DNA of 64,000 nucleotides from positions 186,001 through 250,000 of the forward strand of contig NZ_JAPNOZ010000012.1 in assembly GCF_029955155.1 (NCBI RefSeq), given 5' to 3'. The position numbers were made by a program, and so were the translations under genes. The notes beneath the pieces are model-generated. The model was given only the letters and a program-made list of their open reading frames with translations, was not told where the DNA came from and made no database searches. This DNA comes from Psychrobacillus sp. NEAU-3TGS. GTDB lineage: Bacteria; Bacillota; Bacilli; Bacillales_A; Planococcaceae. Positions 1-8,568 of the stretch are shown here, piece by piece; positions within the stretch are counted from its first letter, which is position 1, and every line of letters begins with the position of its first letter.

Positions 1-1073
1 TTTAAAGCAGGGGTAAAAGATATAACCTTTGAGCAAAGCCAGTGGGATGTTCTTACCTTAAGAAGTGACATTAGAACAGAACTGTTCCCTAAAGTATACT
101 TAGATCCTAGTAACTTGTGGGTGGAGAAACAGGAAAAGTTGATCGGCACCATGCTTACCGCTACGACTTTCCAAGGTCTTGAAGGGAAAAAAGTGGCCAC
201 TGTCGAAGAAAACATAGAGGAAAATGTCAAGTATCATCAATATGAAAATGGGTTGCTTATTAAAGAGTATTTGGTTGGAGAAACGGTTTTCTATGAAGTT
301 GTTTCTAAAGTAGAATATAAACAAGAGACCGTTCAAGTTGAGAAACCAAAGGAAAATAAAGGACTAGATATATTCCAGACCGTATTAGATGTGGCCGGAC
401 TTGTCCCTGTTATTGGTGAAGCGGCAGATGGTTTAAACGGTGTTATCTATTCTGCTAGGGGAGATACATTAAATGCGGCCCTTTCTTTTGGAGCGATGAT
501 TCCCATTGCAGGCTGGGCAAGTACAGGTGGGAAATTCGCCAAAAAAGGCAGCGAGGCGATAGCAGATGCCCAAAGTGCAAGTAAAGCAACGGATAATGTC
601 AAAGGTGGAGCAAAGGGTGCAACCTTAAATCAAGACCAATTAAAAGTTGTCGAGGAAGTTGAAACGGGGAATATAACTTTAGTAACGAACAAGCAAAAAG
701 GTAACTATGGTGAAATGAAAATGGATATCCATTTTGAAAGTCAAGGTTTTACTAGAATTAGTAACGATAGAGTAACTAGTCTAGATGATAAAATAGTAAA
801 AGGAATTGATGGGGTATACCTTGACCTAGGTCACCTCCAAAGTATATTCTCGGTGAGGCTAAATATGGGAGTTCTACTCTAAGCAATACCAAAGATGGAA
901 GACAAATGAGTGAAACATGGATAGAGGGAAGAAATAGACTAGAAAGCGCAGTAGGAAAAGATAATGCAGATGATATTTTGCTAGAAGGATATGATAGGAT
1001 ATTAGTGAATACTAAAGAAGACGGATCTGTTATAACTAAAGTATTAGATGATAATGGATATGTAATAAAATAA
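1..1073 (+). pseudogene. PoNe-type DNase polymorphic toxin, 5' partial, frameshifted
   Basis: The reading frame is open from base 1, so the N-terminal part (probably an LXG-type secretion domain) lies outside the window. Seen here are a pre-toxin segment with the AADGLNGVIYSARGDTLNAA region at about 420-480, a linker, and a nuclease-like end starting NYGEMKMDIHFESQGFTRIS (about 703-762). The frame stops at 880-882. One base lower in a CC run near 834-838 the frame continues as PPKYILGEAKYG and runs to a TAA at 1071-1073, giving the G-x-D-G-V-Y and E-A-K residues typical of PD-(D/E)xK nuclease toxins of the PoNe group. The next gene encodes a PoNi-type immunity protein, which supports the assignment. 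A single lost C would explain the break; it may be a real mutation or a sequencing error. Confidence 0.8.
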
Positions 1074-1087
1074 GAGGGTGTGAAAAA

Positions 1088-1791
1088 ATGGTAAGAGATT
1101 CACTTAAAGATACAAAATATTTTAACGAATATGTTGCTGAAGAAAAAAATAGAATAAATAAATTTGAGTTAAAATTAAGTAGTAATGAAGTAAGAGAAGA
1201 TAGAGTCGTAAACGTCAAAAAAAAGTATATGATTTGAAATTTCAAATATTAATAGCTAATTATTCAATGGGCGAACCGGTAGAAAATCTCATTGATGACT
1301 ATCGTTTAATAGTGCAAGACATGAAAGAACTTTGGGATCCTGCACGTTATGAAGATATGTTGTGGATGCTAGCTATAGGTGTTATGTTGGAGATTGATGA
1401 TGAATCCTTTAATGTTTTAGTGAAGTTAGTAGAAAACAGCCACCTGGATGATTTTTTATATAATTTTATCATTCATTCAAGAAAAAATGAGGTGAATTAT
1501 CAGGATAGTGCATTGTTGTTTGAAGTACCATTTAATAGTCTGATAAAGGTTATTCATGCGGAGAATGAAGGTGATGCTATCCCCTTAATGAAGGAATATC
1601 TGTTAGAAAAGTGGTATGTTGGACATAAGGATATGGGATGGTATGACTGCCATAAGCATCGTGAAAAATTATACTTTGGCTATTGGAGTTTTGAAAGTGG
1701 AGCCATTGTAAAGATATTAGGACTAGATGATAGCGTATTAAAAACTATTCCCTATTATCCTTATGACATGGTACATTTTAGAGGAATCTAA
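1088..1791 (+). pseudogene. PoNi-type (DUF1910/DUF1911) immunity protein, frameshifted
   Basis: An ATG at 1088 opens a frame encoding a DUF1910-like N-terminus (MVRDSLKDTKYFNEYVAEEK) that ends at a TGA after the A run 1217-1224. One frame over, the protein continues as VYDLKFQILIANYSMGEP and through a DUF1911-like C-terminus ending at 1791. One A missing from the 8-A run would restore a protein of about 234 residues, the usual size of the family. It lies 14 bases after the toxin end, the normal toxin-immunity order. The predicted role is to bind and block the DNase domain of the upstream toxin. The shift is in a homopolymer, so an assembly error is a serious alternative to true inactivation. 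Confidence 0.8.
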
Positions 1792-1885
1792 AACGAAATT
1801 GCTAGTTTATTTGAAACTTCATTTATTATTAAAACTTGAATGAGTGTATTCTATACTAGATAATTCTACGTAAATTAATAATTTT

Positions 1886-1920
1886 AAAGAGACTCCATAC
1901 CAGATTTGGAGTCTCTTTTA
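1886..1920 (+). terminator. Rho-independent terminator after the PoNi gene
   Basis: A 12-bp stem, AAAGAGACTCCA (1886-1897) with TGGAGTCTCTTT (1907-1918), has a 9-base loop and is followed by T-rich sequence. Confidence 0.85.
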
Positions 1921-1935
1921 TTATTAGCTAGCTAA

Positions 1936-2091
1936 CAAGGAATTCAGCAAATCCTCAGTCAGATGGAAGCAGCATTTCACTCGTTCGAGCCCGATTCCGC
2001 AGGCTACATACTGGAACAATTTCAAGAAGGCGAACTGGAAAACGGACTTACGCTAATTGGTCAATGGAAAACCCCGTCGATATCAGCGTAA
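1936..2091 (+). pseudogene. Orphan C-terminal coding remnant
   Basis: An open frame without a start codon encodes a protein-like stretch, including AFHSFEPDSAGYILEQFQEG, and ends at a TAA at 2089-2091. It begins just after a stop and has no ribosome site. The amino acid composition looks coding, so this is probably the tail of a lost gene, perhaps another immunity or toxin cassette. I do not recognise the family. The rest of 1792-2186 holds only the terminator and a T-rich stretch. Confidence 0.4.
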
Positions 2092-2186
2092 TTTAACTTG
2101 ATACAACAGGGTTTTTTATACGCTTATCTAATACTCATATGAGAAACGATCATTAAATTTAAACCAAAGTTATACATTCAATTGCA

Positions 2187-3419
2187 TTAAATGCTTCTGC
2201 TATGCTTTTGAAGATATTTTTCAATATCATTATAAAGCCCGCTTTGGTTAGAATATTTTACATAATTTTTTGCCGTACGTAACCAATCTAAAGTGGATGC
2301 TTGCTGATTGCTAAGTGCATGCATTAGATCATTTGTGTTAAGTGGTCGTTCATTTCCCGTGGTCAGAATTTCCTCTAAAACATTTTCTGAAGCCATTTCC
2401 ACTACATTTTCTATATCTGCACCTGAGTAAAACTCGGTTTTTTTAGCAAGTGCTGCCACGTCTATTTCTTCCGCATATCGACCCATTAATTTTAATTGAA
2501 AGATTTGCCTTCTTGCTTTCTCATCCGGAGGAGCAACAAATATCAATCGGTCAAATCTGCCCGGACGCTTTAATGCATTGTCTATATCCCACGGAGTATT
2601 TGTAGCAGCCATGACAAGCACTTCATCTGTACTCGTATCAATACCTTCCATCTCGGAAAGAAAGGTATCAATTACTCCTCTAAGATGTGAGGAAGACTTG
2701 GAACGACTATATCCTATAGTGTCAACCTCATCGAAGAACATAATACTAGGCTTTTGAAAGCGGGCTTTATCAAAGATATCCTTGAGATTTTGCTCACTTA
2801 CGCCAATATATGGATCTAAAATATCTGTAATATGGACTGGATAGAAATTTGCCTTACATTCGCCAGCAGTCGCTCGAGCAATAAATGTTTTTCCGCACCC
2901 AGGAGGACCATAGAGAAGTACTCCTCCACCTGATTTTTTCTTAAATTTAGCGAATAATCCTTTGTTAAAAAAAGGACTTATAATCCGAAGAGTAATCGTC
3001 TTTTTTAAATCTTCTAAGCCGGCAACATCTTCAAAGGTTATCGTATTAGAAACACTCTTAACCTCTTTATTAGAACCATTTCCTTCAATAACTTTAAGCT
3101 TCGGTTTTAATTGCTGTAAGTTTGTTTGTTGTTCTACAAGCATGTTTGGTTCAGAATATCCTTCTTCCAACAATTCCTCGGATGATGGCACGGTTTCTTT
3201 TATCTTTTGCTGTTGGAGTCTTGAGCTTACAGCTGTGAGTTCTTGTATTATTTCTAAGCGAAGCTCCTCATCCTGACAGCAAGCTATACCAGTTGAGAAA
3301 GATTGAACCGCCTCTAGTAAACTTCCATTTTCAGCTAGTTCTTTTCCAAGCCAATAGTGAGCTTGGGCATCTTGAGGACTTCGTTCTACCATTTGTTGTA
3401 GCCATTTCACTTTATCCAT
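2187..3419 (-). CDS. AAA+ ATPase with N-terminal TPR-like region
   Basis: The 410-residue protein has a helical TPR-like N-terminus (residues 1-70), a charged linker (70-125) and one AAA+ module of the FtsH/CDC48 type. Walker A is GPPGCGKT at residues 171-178, Walker B is IMFFDE at about 226-231, and an arginine-rich second region of homology (RPGRFDRLIF) follows. There is no protease domain or membrane segment, so it is a likely unfoldase or remodelling ATPase rather than FtsH. Start ATG at 3419 has the site AAAGGTGAT. It starts 4 bases after the upstream TPR gene ends, so the two are almost surely co-translated. The client is unknown. Confidence 0.85.
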   Translation of the reverse strand: MDKVKWLQQMVERSPQDAQAHYWLGKELAENGSLLEAVQSFSTGIACCQDEELRLEIIQELTAVSSRLQQQKIKETVPSSEELLEEGYSEPNMLVEQQTNLQQLKPKLKVIEGNGSNKEVKSVSNTITFEDVAGLEDLKKTITLRIISPFFNKGLFAKFKKKSGGGVLLYGPPGCGKTFIARATAGECKANFYPVHITDILDPYIGVSEQNLKDIFDKARFQKPSIMFFDEVDTIGYSRSKSSSHLRGVIDTFLSEMEGIDTSTDEVLVMAATNTPWDIDNALKRPGRFDRLIFVAPPDEKARRQIFQLKLMGRYAEEIDVAALAKKTEFYSGADIENVVEMASENVLEEILTTGNERPLNTNDLMHALSNQQASTLDWLRTAKNYVKYSNQSGLYNDIEKYLQKHSRSI

Positions 3420-3423
3420 TTTA

Positions 3424-4293
3424 TCACCTTTTTCTCTTTAGTAAGAACTTAACAATTGGTACTGATAAATAAGTATAAATACAAAATGCAATGTATGTAT
3501 AAAGCCAAATAGTACCTATCATATTAAAATCCAATGAAAATAATAGAATTGTGAGTCCTACTCCTATTATCCATATAACCCCCCAACCCAGTCTACCCGC
3601 CAGTCTATTTGGAACTAATAAGGGGTGTGCATCAATTTCAAGCTCCTCTAGTGTAGCCAACAACTTTTTATTTTCGGGGTTTAAGGCAAATGCTTGCCCG
3701 TAATGTTCCATAGCTTTTTTGGGATCATTTTGGTTTTGAGCCGCATGACCTAAATGCAACATTTTTTCAAACTCAGAGTCATTCGAGTCCATATACTTTT
3801 GTATAGAATTAATTTGCTCTTTCTTCCCATTGCCTAACTCTTCTATAAAATAATGTAACCGAAGTGTTCGACCATCCTCTGGATTCATTTCTAGTGCTTT
3901 CTTTATGAGTAAGGATGCTTTTTTTCTTTGGCCCACCAATTTCATCAAATATGCATAACTTGCATGAGCATCTGCACTTTCAGGATTTATTCGGAGCACC
4001 TCGAGAAGGGCACTCTCTGACTCTTGCCACCGTTCCGTATTAATATATATCATTCCTAATACATGAAGTACCGGCTCTTCATGGATACCAAAACGGAGGG
4101 CTTCCTTCATCTGCTCTTCAGCTAATTCATAGTTTTCTAGAGAATAATTACTGTATCCAAGAATATACCAGGCTAGACCGTTGTTGATGTATTCTCCCAT
4201 GCCGTCTTTAAATATTTCTATCACTTGCTCGTATTTATTAATGTGAAAATAATACTCTACTAGTTCCAACGAAACAGCTTTTTCCTTGATCAA
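3424..4293 (-). CDS. TPR protein with C-terminal membrane segments
   Basis: The 289-residue protein carries several tandem tetratricopeptide repeats (roughly residues 10-205; for example GLAWYILGYSNYSLENYELA and AMEHYGQAFALNPENKK) followed by two hydrophobic helices (about 233-280) and a basic KRKR tail. It is probably membrane-anchored with the TPR part in the cytoplasm. The start is TTG at 4293 behind AAAGGAGGAT. It is the middle gene of a three-gene operon, 30 bases after the membrane protein gene and 4 bases before the AAA+ ATPase, suggesting that it recruits the ATPase or its substrates to the membrane. The specific role is unknown. Confidence 0.8.
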   Translation of the reverse strand: MIKEKAVSLELVEYYFHINKYEQVIEIFKDGMGEYINNGLAWYILGYSNYSLENYELAEEQMKEALRFGIHEEPVLHVLGMIYINTERWQESESALLEVLRINPESADAHASYAYLMKLVGQRKKASLLIKKALEMNPEDGRTLRLHYFIEELGNGKKEQINSIQKYMDSNDSEFEKMLHLGHAAQNQNDPKKAMEHYGQAFALNPENKKLLATLEELEIDAHPLLVPNRLAGRLGWGVIWIIGVGLTILLFSLDFNMIGTIWLYTYIAFCIYTYLSVPIVKFLLKRKR

Positions 4294-4323
4294 TTTTCTA
4301 TCCTCCTTTTATTGGTAGTCTAA

Positions 4324-4776
4324 CTATATACTAGAAATTAAATTTATCATAAAAAATTCTATTGCAATTCCGATAGTGCACCAAATGATGCCTGGAAGAA
4401 TTAGCGATTGTGTTTTACCGTTTAAAGACATATGTTCTTTAAAGGTACGATTTAAATAGTTATAATAAATGATAAAAGTAACGATTCCTATTACTCTACC
4501 AATAATTTTAATATAACTTTCGTCTAAGTTGATTATTTGATGAGTAATTGCATAAGTTAAATATATTTTAAAGAGAAACAAAGAAGTGCTGACGGTAATA
4601 AGCTTATATAAAATCTTCTTCTCTACTTTTAGCCAAATCGCATTCTGCAATCCCAATGCTGTAATTGCAATAATTTGACCAAAGAAAGCTGCTATAAATA
4701 AACTGCTAAGGTTATAGCTTTTCGTTTTTTCTATGTATTCATCTGTAATGCTTGCTGAATATAGATCTTCCTGCAT
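4324..4776 (-). CDS. Four-helix integral membrane protein, unknown function
   Basis: The 150-residue product has a short polar N-terminus and about four hydrophobic segments (near residues 25-45, 55-78, 87-106 and 125-148). The start ATG at 4776 follows a strong AGGAGGAT site. It is the first gene of the operon that continues into the TPR membrane protein and the AAA+ ATPase. I do not recognise a named family. The shared operon suggests a membrane partner for the ATPase module. Confidence 0.7.
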   Translation of the reverse strand: MQEDLYSASITDEYIEKTKSYNLSSLFIAAFFGQIIAITALGLQNAIWLKVEKKILYKLITVSTSLFLFKIYLTYAITHQIINLDESYIKIIGRVIGIVTFIIYYNYLNRTFKEHMSLNGKTQSLILPGIIWCTIGIAIEFFMINLISSI

Positions 4777-5034
4777 TTTTATATCCTCCTAATAATTCAA
4801 TGAAGAAACACTAAATATATTTATTTATATACATAATTTTCTATTTATTCTTTTAGAAAGTCAACTATAATCCTGTTAAACATAAAAAGTACTTAAAAGA
4901 GCTTTTATTATTAAGTTTTATATAAAAAGGTTGAAAAGAAAACATTTTATCTTTCCTCTTTTTTTAGGGGGCTTGCACAAGATTTCTATAAAGAATTTTC
5001 TAGGAATGCTTATCACCAGATAATTGGGAGGAAT

Positions 5035-5451
5035 TTGGAATTACAGGATGAACTATATGAGAGAATAGTAATTATATGCTCTCAAGGAGATGACTTAGTT
5101 AATAGTTTTGACTTGGATAATGCCATACAAATGTATTTGAAAGCTTTAGATTTAGTTCCCGAACCTAAACATAATTGGGAAGCAAGCACATGGATTTACA
5201 TAGCATTAGGTGATACCTGTTATATGAATAAAGATTATAATGCTTCGAACGATTTTTTATTTAATGCGATTAATTGTCCTGATGGAATAGAAAATCCTTG
5301 TATTATGTTACGTCTTGGTGAGACCGAGTATGAATTATGAGACGTTAATAAAGCGAAAGATTATTTACTGAGAGCATATAGTCTGGAAGGCTACTCGATT
5401 TTTGAAAATGAAGAGGAGAAATATTTTGATGTGATTAAAAGTGAAATTTAA
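5035..5451 (+). pseudogene. TPR-type immunity-like protein with internal stop
   Basis: A TTG at 5035 behind GGGAGG opens a frame for a TPR protein of the kind found beside Bacillales polymorphic toxins (FDLDNAIQMYLKALDLVPEP, then ALGDTCYMNKDYNASNDFLF). A TGA at 5338-5340 interrupts it after EYEL. The same frame continues with DVNKAKDYLLRAYSLEGYSI to a TAA at 5449-5451. A single G-to-T change (GGA to TGA) explains the stop, so this is a nonsense mutation rather than an indel. The frame is also open upstream of the TTG for about 20 codons, possibly the tail of a deleted toxin gene. Confidence 0.65.
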
Positions 5452-5454
5452 GAG

Positions 5455-5649
5455 GTGATTAATAAAGAATTAATGGATAAGAGAAATGAAGAATTTGACA
5501 AAGGAAATCTAGAGGAGTGTGTCATTTTCTTAGAACAAGCATGGAAAGAACTACCGGATGATAAAATAATTTTTGATGAGTGGCAGTGTTTAACGAAAAG
5601 GATGAAATTATTACTTAAGAGCAATGTAGGGACTTCTAATTACGATTAG
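5455..5649 (+). CDS. Small TPR/immunity-like protein, probably truncated
   Basis: A 64-residue product starts at GTG 5455, 3 bases after the preceding frame ends, and begins MINKELMDKRNEEFDKGNLE. It resembles the N-terminal part of the longer helical proteins that follow TPR-type immunity genes in toxin loci. The hydrophilic helical start is intact but the C-terminus is short and ends in an unrelated-looking SNVGTSNYD. It is most likely a remnant. Confidence 0.45.
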   Translation: MINKELMDKRNEEFDKGNLEECVIFLEQAWKELPDDKIIFDEWQCLTKRMKLLLKSNVGTSNYD

Positions 5650-5704
5650 AAAGCATAGCGACTTATATCCTGAACTATAAAAAAAGTAATTGAGGTGTAA
5701 ATGT

Positions 5705-6061
5705 GTGAATGTGAGATCTGAGTTAAAAAAAATTTATTCTAATAGACTTTTACAATCTCCAACAGAAGTATCAGAATTTGAAAAAGCATTAGACAATCTT
5801 ATTAATTTAGGAAAAACGTCTATTATTACAGAATTATGCATGGTATTTGACGATGATACTGAACGATATGAGGTTATGTTCGGTCTTGTACATGGCATAG
5901 AGCATCTTTATAAAGAGAGTATTGAAGAAGGAGTATATTTAATAGCATTAGCAGTTCCAAGTATTATTGATAGGGCAAGAGAATGGATGGAAGTGTTACA
6001 TTTCAGAATTTTAAATCATGAACAAGTGAGAAGCATATATGCTAATGAACTAACTAAGTAG
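5705..6061 (+). CDS. Imm30-like immunity protein
   Basis: The product of about 119 residues starts best at GTG 5705, which has GAGGTG at 5692-5697 with 7-base spacing; a TTG at 5690 would overlap that site. The core LCMVFDDDTERYEVMFGLVH and the following REWMEVLHFRILNHEQVRS match the pattern I associate with the Imm30 family of toxin immunity proteins. No toxin gene is adjacent, so it is an orphan immunity gene that may protect against toxins of neighbouring strains. The assignment rests on motif memory only. Confidence 0.6.
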   Translation: MNVRSELKKIYSNRLLQSPTEVSEFEKALDNLINLGKTSIITELCMVFDDDTERYEVMFGLVHGIEHLYKESIEEGVYLIALAVPSIIDRAREWMEVLHFRILNHEQVRSIYANELTK

Positions 6062-6086
6062 ATATCAAGACTAAGGGGATTATCAT

Positions 6087-6286
6087 AAATTTATTAATGG
6101 ATATAAAAAGGAAGATCCACATAAGTTCGGCAATTCTGTAGAGGAAGTTTTAAAAGCAATTTTATAATTGCAGATTTGAATTATAGTGATTCTATCTGCT
6201 TTGATTTATATATGAATAATGATCAAGATGCTAAAGTTGTTCAATGTTAGTAGATTATGAAGGAAATGAGAAAGAATTAGATTTTT
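6087..6286 (+). pseudogene. Decayed SUKH (SMI1/KNR4)-like immunity fragment
   Basis: Two adjoining frames read as pieces of one small protein: KFINGYKKEDPHKFGNSVEE (from 6087, stop at 6165) and, shifted, IIADLNYSDSICFDLYMNND (about 6165-6250), then LVDYEGNEKELDF up to about 6286. The sequence recalls the C-terminal half of SMI1/KNR4 (SUKH) proteins. There is no start codon and there are several breaks, so it is a relic. The rest of 6062-6539 shows only a weak reverse-strand protein-like stretch near 6360-6490. Confidence 0.4.
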
Positions 6287-6539
6287 GATTTGATTTAAGG
6301 CCTTGATTCGAAAATGGATTTTCCTAGAGTAAATATTCGATAATATTAGATGCAAATGATTGGGGGGTCTCCATTTGGAAGAATAACTCCTTCCTCAAGC
6401 CAACCATCGTAAATATGTGGAATATGAAGTAGGGTAAATGTTGGTATATAAAGATTTTCATGTGTACTTATAAAGCTAGAAAGAGCACCATGTGCCTTTT
6501 TAAAGAAGTTTAATAGGAAATAAACAGGGGTGATTACCA

Positions 6540-7238
6540 GTGGATAAATTATCTTTTTTAAAACAGTATAGAAAAAACATAGAGTTTGTTCCTAACCAGG
6601 ACTTACTCTATATTGAAAATCAATATATCCCAGAAGAATGGAAAGAAATTTTTAAAGAAACAGATAAAACCAAAAAGAAAGATAAATTAATAGCTTTATG
6701 GAATAGTGTGTGTGAAAAAGAATTGAGCAATACTATATCGTACTTGCAAGAGAATCTATTAGAATTTGAATTGATAATAGATAATGGACAATATGCAGTA
6801 CTATACAGCGTACAAAGTGAAAATGAAGAAATTTTATTTTATGAAGGCGGTATACCAACAAACTCGTTTTTTATTCCAGAAATGAGGAAAGCTTGGTCAA
6901 AACTACCAGGATCTATTAAGAAGTTCTATGAAAAGTTACATAATGGATTTTATAATCTGCCAAGTAAAACTATGGGGCTTGTGCCAGTGAAACACATTAC
7001 TCATTTTGAGGATTATGAATGGGGAATACTTGAAGATTTAGATGAACCTTTAGGAATTAATATGGATACTACATATGGGGTTTTTCAAAATGGCATGGGA
7101 GGATATGTTGCTATTGATATAACCAACTGTATCGATGGTGCAGCTACATTATGGTTTAGCAATGATCAGCCTGAATATAATTTGAATTTCTGGGATGTTG
7201 TAGATGAATGGATTGTAATAGGGCTACAAGACATATAA
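6540..7238 (+). CDS. SUKH-like (SMI1/KNR4-type) immunity protein
   Basis: The 232-residue soluble protein starts at GTG 6540 behind AGGGGTGAT. The central and C-terminal parts have features of SMI1/KNR4-type proteins: LPGSIKKFYEKLHNGFYNLP, then a DYEWGILEDLDEPLG segment and a GMGGYVAIDI strand near the end. SUKH proteins are broad immunity proteins against polymorphic toxins. The gene sits among other immunity genes without an intact toxin of its own. The superfamily is plausible; the exact subfamily is not resolved. Confidence 0.6.
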   Translation: MDKLSFLKQYRKNIEFVPNQDLLYIENQYIPEEWKEIFKETDKTKKKDKLIALWNSVCEKELSNTISYLQENLLEFELIIDNGQYAVLYSVQSENEEILFYEGGIPTNSFFIPEMRKAWSKLPGSIKKFYEKLHNGFYNLPSKTMGLVPVKHITHFEDYEWGILEDLDEPLGINMDTTYGVFQNGMGGYVAIDITNCIDGAATLWFSNDQPEYNLNFWDVVDEWIVIGLQDI

Positions 7239-7361
7239 AAATACAAGTGAAGAAATTAGAAGCAGCATAGCAGTCCACAGTTTCCGTAGACGCAGGTGGT
7301 AATGCCAACTATCTTAGGGGAAAAACGTTTACACATACAAGGATTGAAAGCAGGTGTATGT

Positions 7362-8156
7362 ATGAATAGAACAATAAATCTGATGAATAGTATATGGTTT
7401 GGAGAGAAATCGACTCTTTCCCAAGCAGAAATCAAAGAAAACATTTTAAAAGCTGCTAAAGAAATGGAAGTTTTATTTAACTTGATAGAATTATATAAAA
7501 AAGGGGATTTTACTCAAAAGCCGTTATTGATTCAATTAATGAATCAGACCAAAGATGAAGCTGTCTTGAATCTTTGTATTAGAGTATTTTTAAATGTCGC
7601 AACACATGATGACTTAAAGGATTCAAATAATCTTCGATTTCTAAGTGAGGGCACAGAAGAAACGATAAACACTTTTGTTTCAGCAGCCATTACATCACTC
7701 TCTCTTCATATAGTTCCTTACTTATTGGCATTGCTAGAAGAGTGGGAAGATATTAGTGATACAGCTCTAATTATGAAAGATTCTATTAGTTTCTTCCTTA
7801 ATTTTGAAGAACAATATGGAGAAGAGGCCACTGTGGATGAAATTGGGGATTTTTATTATAAATATTGTGATGATAATGATACGGAAAGTTATTACTATCA
7901 ACAAAATTTAGCTTTTCCTGGAGACTTAGCAAAAAAATTAATGCAGAGAGTTATGATTGCTGCAAATAATGAAGAGCCATTAAGTATGGAATTAATTCCA
8001 TCTTTATTATCAATTTGGACAGGTGAAAAAGTACCTGGGAAGTATAACACTGTTATCAGTGGAGGCAACTATAAAAGTTTTATTGATTATATAAATGGAC
8101 TTTCGACTAAAAGCTGGGAAAAGGGAAGGAAATATTTCTACGGACATAAGCTTTAG
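7362..8156 (+). CDS. Imm47-like immunity protein
   Basis: The frame is open from 7296, but ATG 7362 (MNRTINLMNSIWFGEK) follows GCAGGTG and fits better. The protein of about 264 residues is all-helical and acidic, with NLIELYKKGDFTQKPLLIQL and LNLCIRVFLNVATHDDLKD, which I associate with the Imm47 immunity family. Another frame just upstream (about 7268-7360) reads like a protein tail, VDAGGNANYLRGKTFTHTR, perhaps the end of a deleted toxin module. The gene is followed by a clear terminator at 8241-8270. The family call is from memory and not verified. Confidence 0.55.
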   Translation: MNRTINLMNSIWFGEKSTLSQAEIKENILKAAKEMEVLFNLIELYKKGDFTQKPLLIQLMNQTKDEAVLNLCIRVFLNVATHDDLKDSNNLRFLSEGTEETINTFVSAAITSLSLHIVPYLLALLEEWEDISDTALIMKDSISFFLNFEEQYGEEATVDEIGDFYYKYCDDNDTESYYYQQNLAFPGDLAKKLMQRVMIAANNEEPLSMELIPSLLSIWTGEKVPGKYNTVISGGNYKSFIDYINGLSTKSWEKGRKYFYGHKL

Positions 8157-8240
8157 AAATTATATTGGGGCGGTAACTGATAAACATATAAACTTTAAAA
8201 AAGTTCAAAGGGTAAGTAATCATAGAAATGTATGAACTAA

Positions 8241-8276
8241 AGCACTTGTCTACTATAATTGACAAGTGCTTATTTG
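8241..8276 (+). terminator. Terminator after the Imm47-like gene
   Basis: A perfect 10-bp stem AGCACTTGTC (8241-8250) / GACAAGTGCT (8261-8270) is followed by a T-rich tail. Confidence 0.85.
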
Positions 8277-8415
8277 TATTTTTACATACATAGTTCTAAG
8301 TACCATTTCTTCAATTTTTTCGATTATTGTCTAATTAATTGTACTTCATTTTTAATTTGCCTTCCATACAGCAGAAGCAGTCAAGAGTTATAGAAATTTT
8401 AAATTCACTTTTTAT

Positions 8416-8563
8416 CCCGCATTAACTGGCAGTAAGACTCCCACTTCAAGATTTAAGAAAAGCGAAAAGATAAGTGGGAGATCAACTGCCCGTAAAAGCC
8501 CGATTGGTTCAACTAACAATCAGTGGGGGATGAAGAAAACCCCCACTGATCGAAGTTTCACTT
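8416..8563 (+). repeat. Intergenic multi-hairpin repeat, copy A
   Basis: The segment starts with CCCGCATTAAC and contains nested inverted repeats: GGCAGT with ACTGCC, CTCCCACTT with AAGTGGGAG, and further on ATCAGTGGGGG (8519-8529) with CCCCCACTGAT (8540-8550). The first 75 bases match, in inverse orientation, the segment at 17585-17673, including the run AAGAAAAGCGAAAAGATA. It ends next to the stop codon of the aldolase gene. It looks like a mobile palindromic element or the end of an IS200/IS605-type transposon, without any transposase gene here. Confidence 0.6.
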
Positions 8564-8568
8564 TATCG

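Noticed and set aside
6360-6490. Reverse-strand protein-like stretch (IPHIYDGWLEEGVILPNG)
   Set aside because: It is too short, has no start and no recognisable family, so it was not listed as a gene.
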